A DNA stretch of 5,739 nucleotides from Chloroflexota bacterium. GTDB lineage: Bacteria > Chloroflexota > Anaerolineae > Promineifilales > Promineifilaceae. Below the pieces are notes generated by a model. That model searched no databases and was not told the DNA's origin. It saw nothing but the letters and a program-made list of their open reading frames with translations. Of this stretch, positions 5,540 through 5,739 are shown piece by piece (position 1 is the first letter of the stretch; each line of letters starts with the position of its first letter). A program made the position numbers and the translations under genes. Where the stretch lies: contig CP070688.1 in the NCBI GenBank assembly GCA_020353135.1, positions 779,197-784,935 of the forward strand, in the 5' to 3' direction.

Positions 5540-5739
5540 CTACAAAAAGCTCATTAACCAGAAGACCACCCCAAACAGGATGATGTAGGTCACCAGGATA
5601 AATAGCAGGATCTTGACCCTTGATGTGCTTGGTTCCTCGACGGCCGTAGCCTCGCCAGTTCGATTCGCCGTTACCAGCGCTCGCCACGGTACTACCTGTC
5701 GTTTTACCATCCAGAAATGGGCCGGATAGGCAATGACCA
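5540..5739 (-). CDS. C-terminus of a membrane protein (5' part outside the window)
   Basis: The frame enters from the right edge and gives 65 residues before TAG. It begins VIAYPAHFWMVKRQ, probably the end of a membrane segment followed by a positively charged cytoplasmic turn. A hydrophilic linker (~20-40) follows, then a clear terminal membrane helix VKILLFILVTYIILFGVVFW (41-60) and a short MSFL tail. The YPxxxWxVKR-like turn faintly recalls DUF4396 membrane proteins, but too little is visible to assign a family. It is co-directional with, and 29 bases upstream of, the small ORF, so it may be the first visible gene of the lipoprotein operon. Confidence 0.7.
   Translation of the reverse strand, partial: VIAYPAHFWMVKRQVVPWRALVTANRTGEATAVEEPSTSRVKILLFILVTYIILFGVVFWLMSFL

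Noticed and set aside
1..5739. CRISPR array, tRNA/rRNA, insertion sequence or phage signature
   Set aside because: I saw no regularly spaced direct repeats, tRNA-like arms, terminal inverted repeats or transposase/integrase motifs.

Overview
This is a bacterial window in which every supportable gene lies on the minus strand. Two proteins have lipobox signal peptides, and start sites are preceded by Shine-Dalgarno motifs. The combination of a short collagen-like/DUF2807 lipoprotein, a lipoprotein alpha/beta hydrolase, a START-like SRPBCC protein and a kinase-PLP lyase fusion resembles environmental Chloroflexota-type genomes. That placement is a weak inference; nothing here is a taxonomic marker.

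Layout in transcription order, from the right edge to the left. (1) The C-terminus of a membrane protein enters from the right edge and stops at 5540. (2) A 41-residue small ORF (5385-5510) follows after 29 bases. (3) A 234-residue lipoprotein (4658-5362) has nine Gly-X-Y triplets followed by a DUF2807/GIN-type beta-repeat domain. (4) A lipoprotein alpha/beta hydrolase (3608-4606) follows. Genes 1-4 are tightly spaced (gaps of 29, 22 and about 50 bases), face the same way and look like one operon exporting lipid-anchored proteins. (5) About 580 bases without an intact gene (3030-3607) hold a probable decayed gene with two in-frame TGA codons (3198-3542), a 14-bp palindrome, a candidate promoter and a small hairpin. 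(6) An SRPBCC/START-like protein (2418-3029). (7) A large two-domain enzyme (1-2332, cut by the left edge), with an APH-type small-molecule kinase followed by a class III PLP-dependent aminotransferase/phospho-lyase domain. Genes 6 and 7 are 85 bases apart with no visible terminator and may form a second transcript.

The most informative gene is the kinase-lyase fusion. Its two halves match, by motif, the families that carry out consecutive steps in amino-alcohol breakdown: phosphorylation of a hydroxyl group, then PLP-dependent removal of phosphate and ammonia to give an aldehyde. One polypeptide could therefore convert an amino alcohol (ethanolamine-like or hydroxylysine-like) directly to an aldehyde. 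The substrate is not readable from the sequence. I see no mobile element, CRISPR array, tRNA or rRNA, and no clear evidence for a wholly new multi-gene system. The less ordinary parts are the collagen/GIN lipoprotein, the small ORF and the decayed gene.
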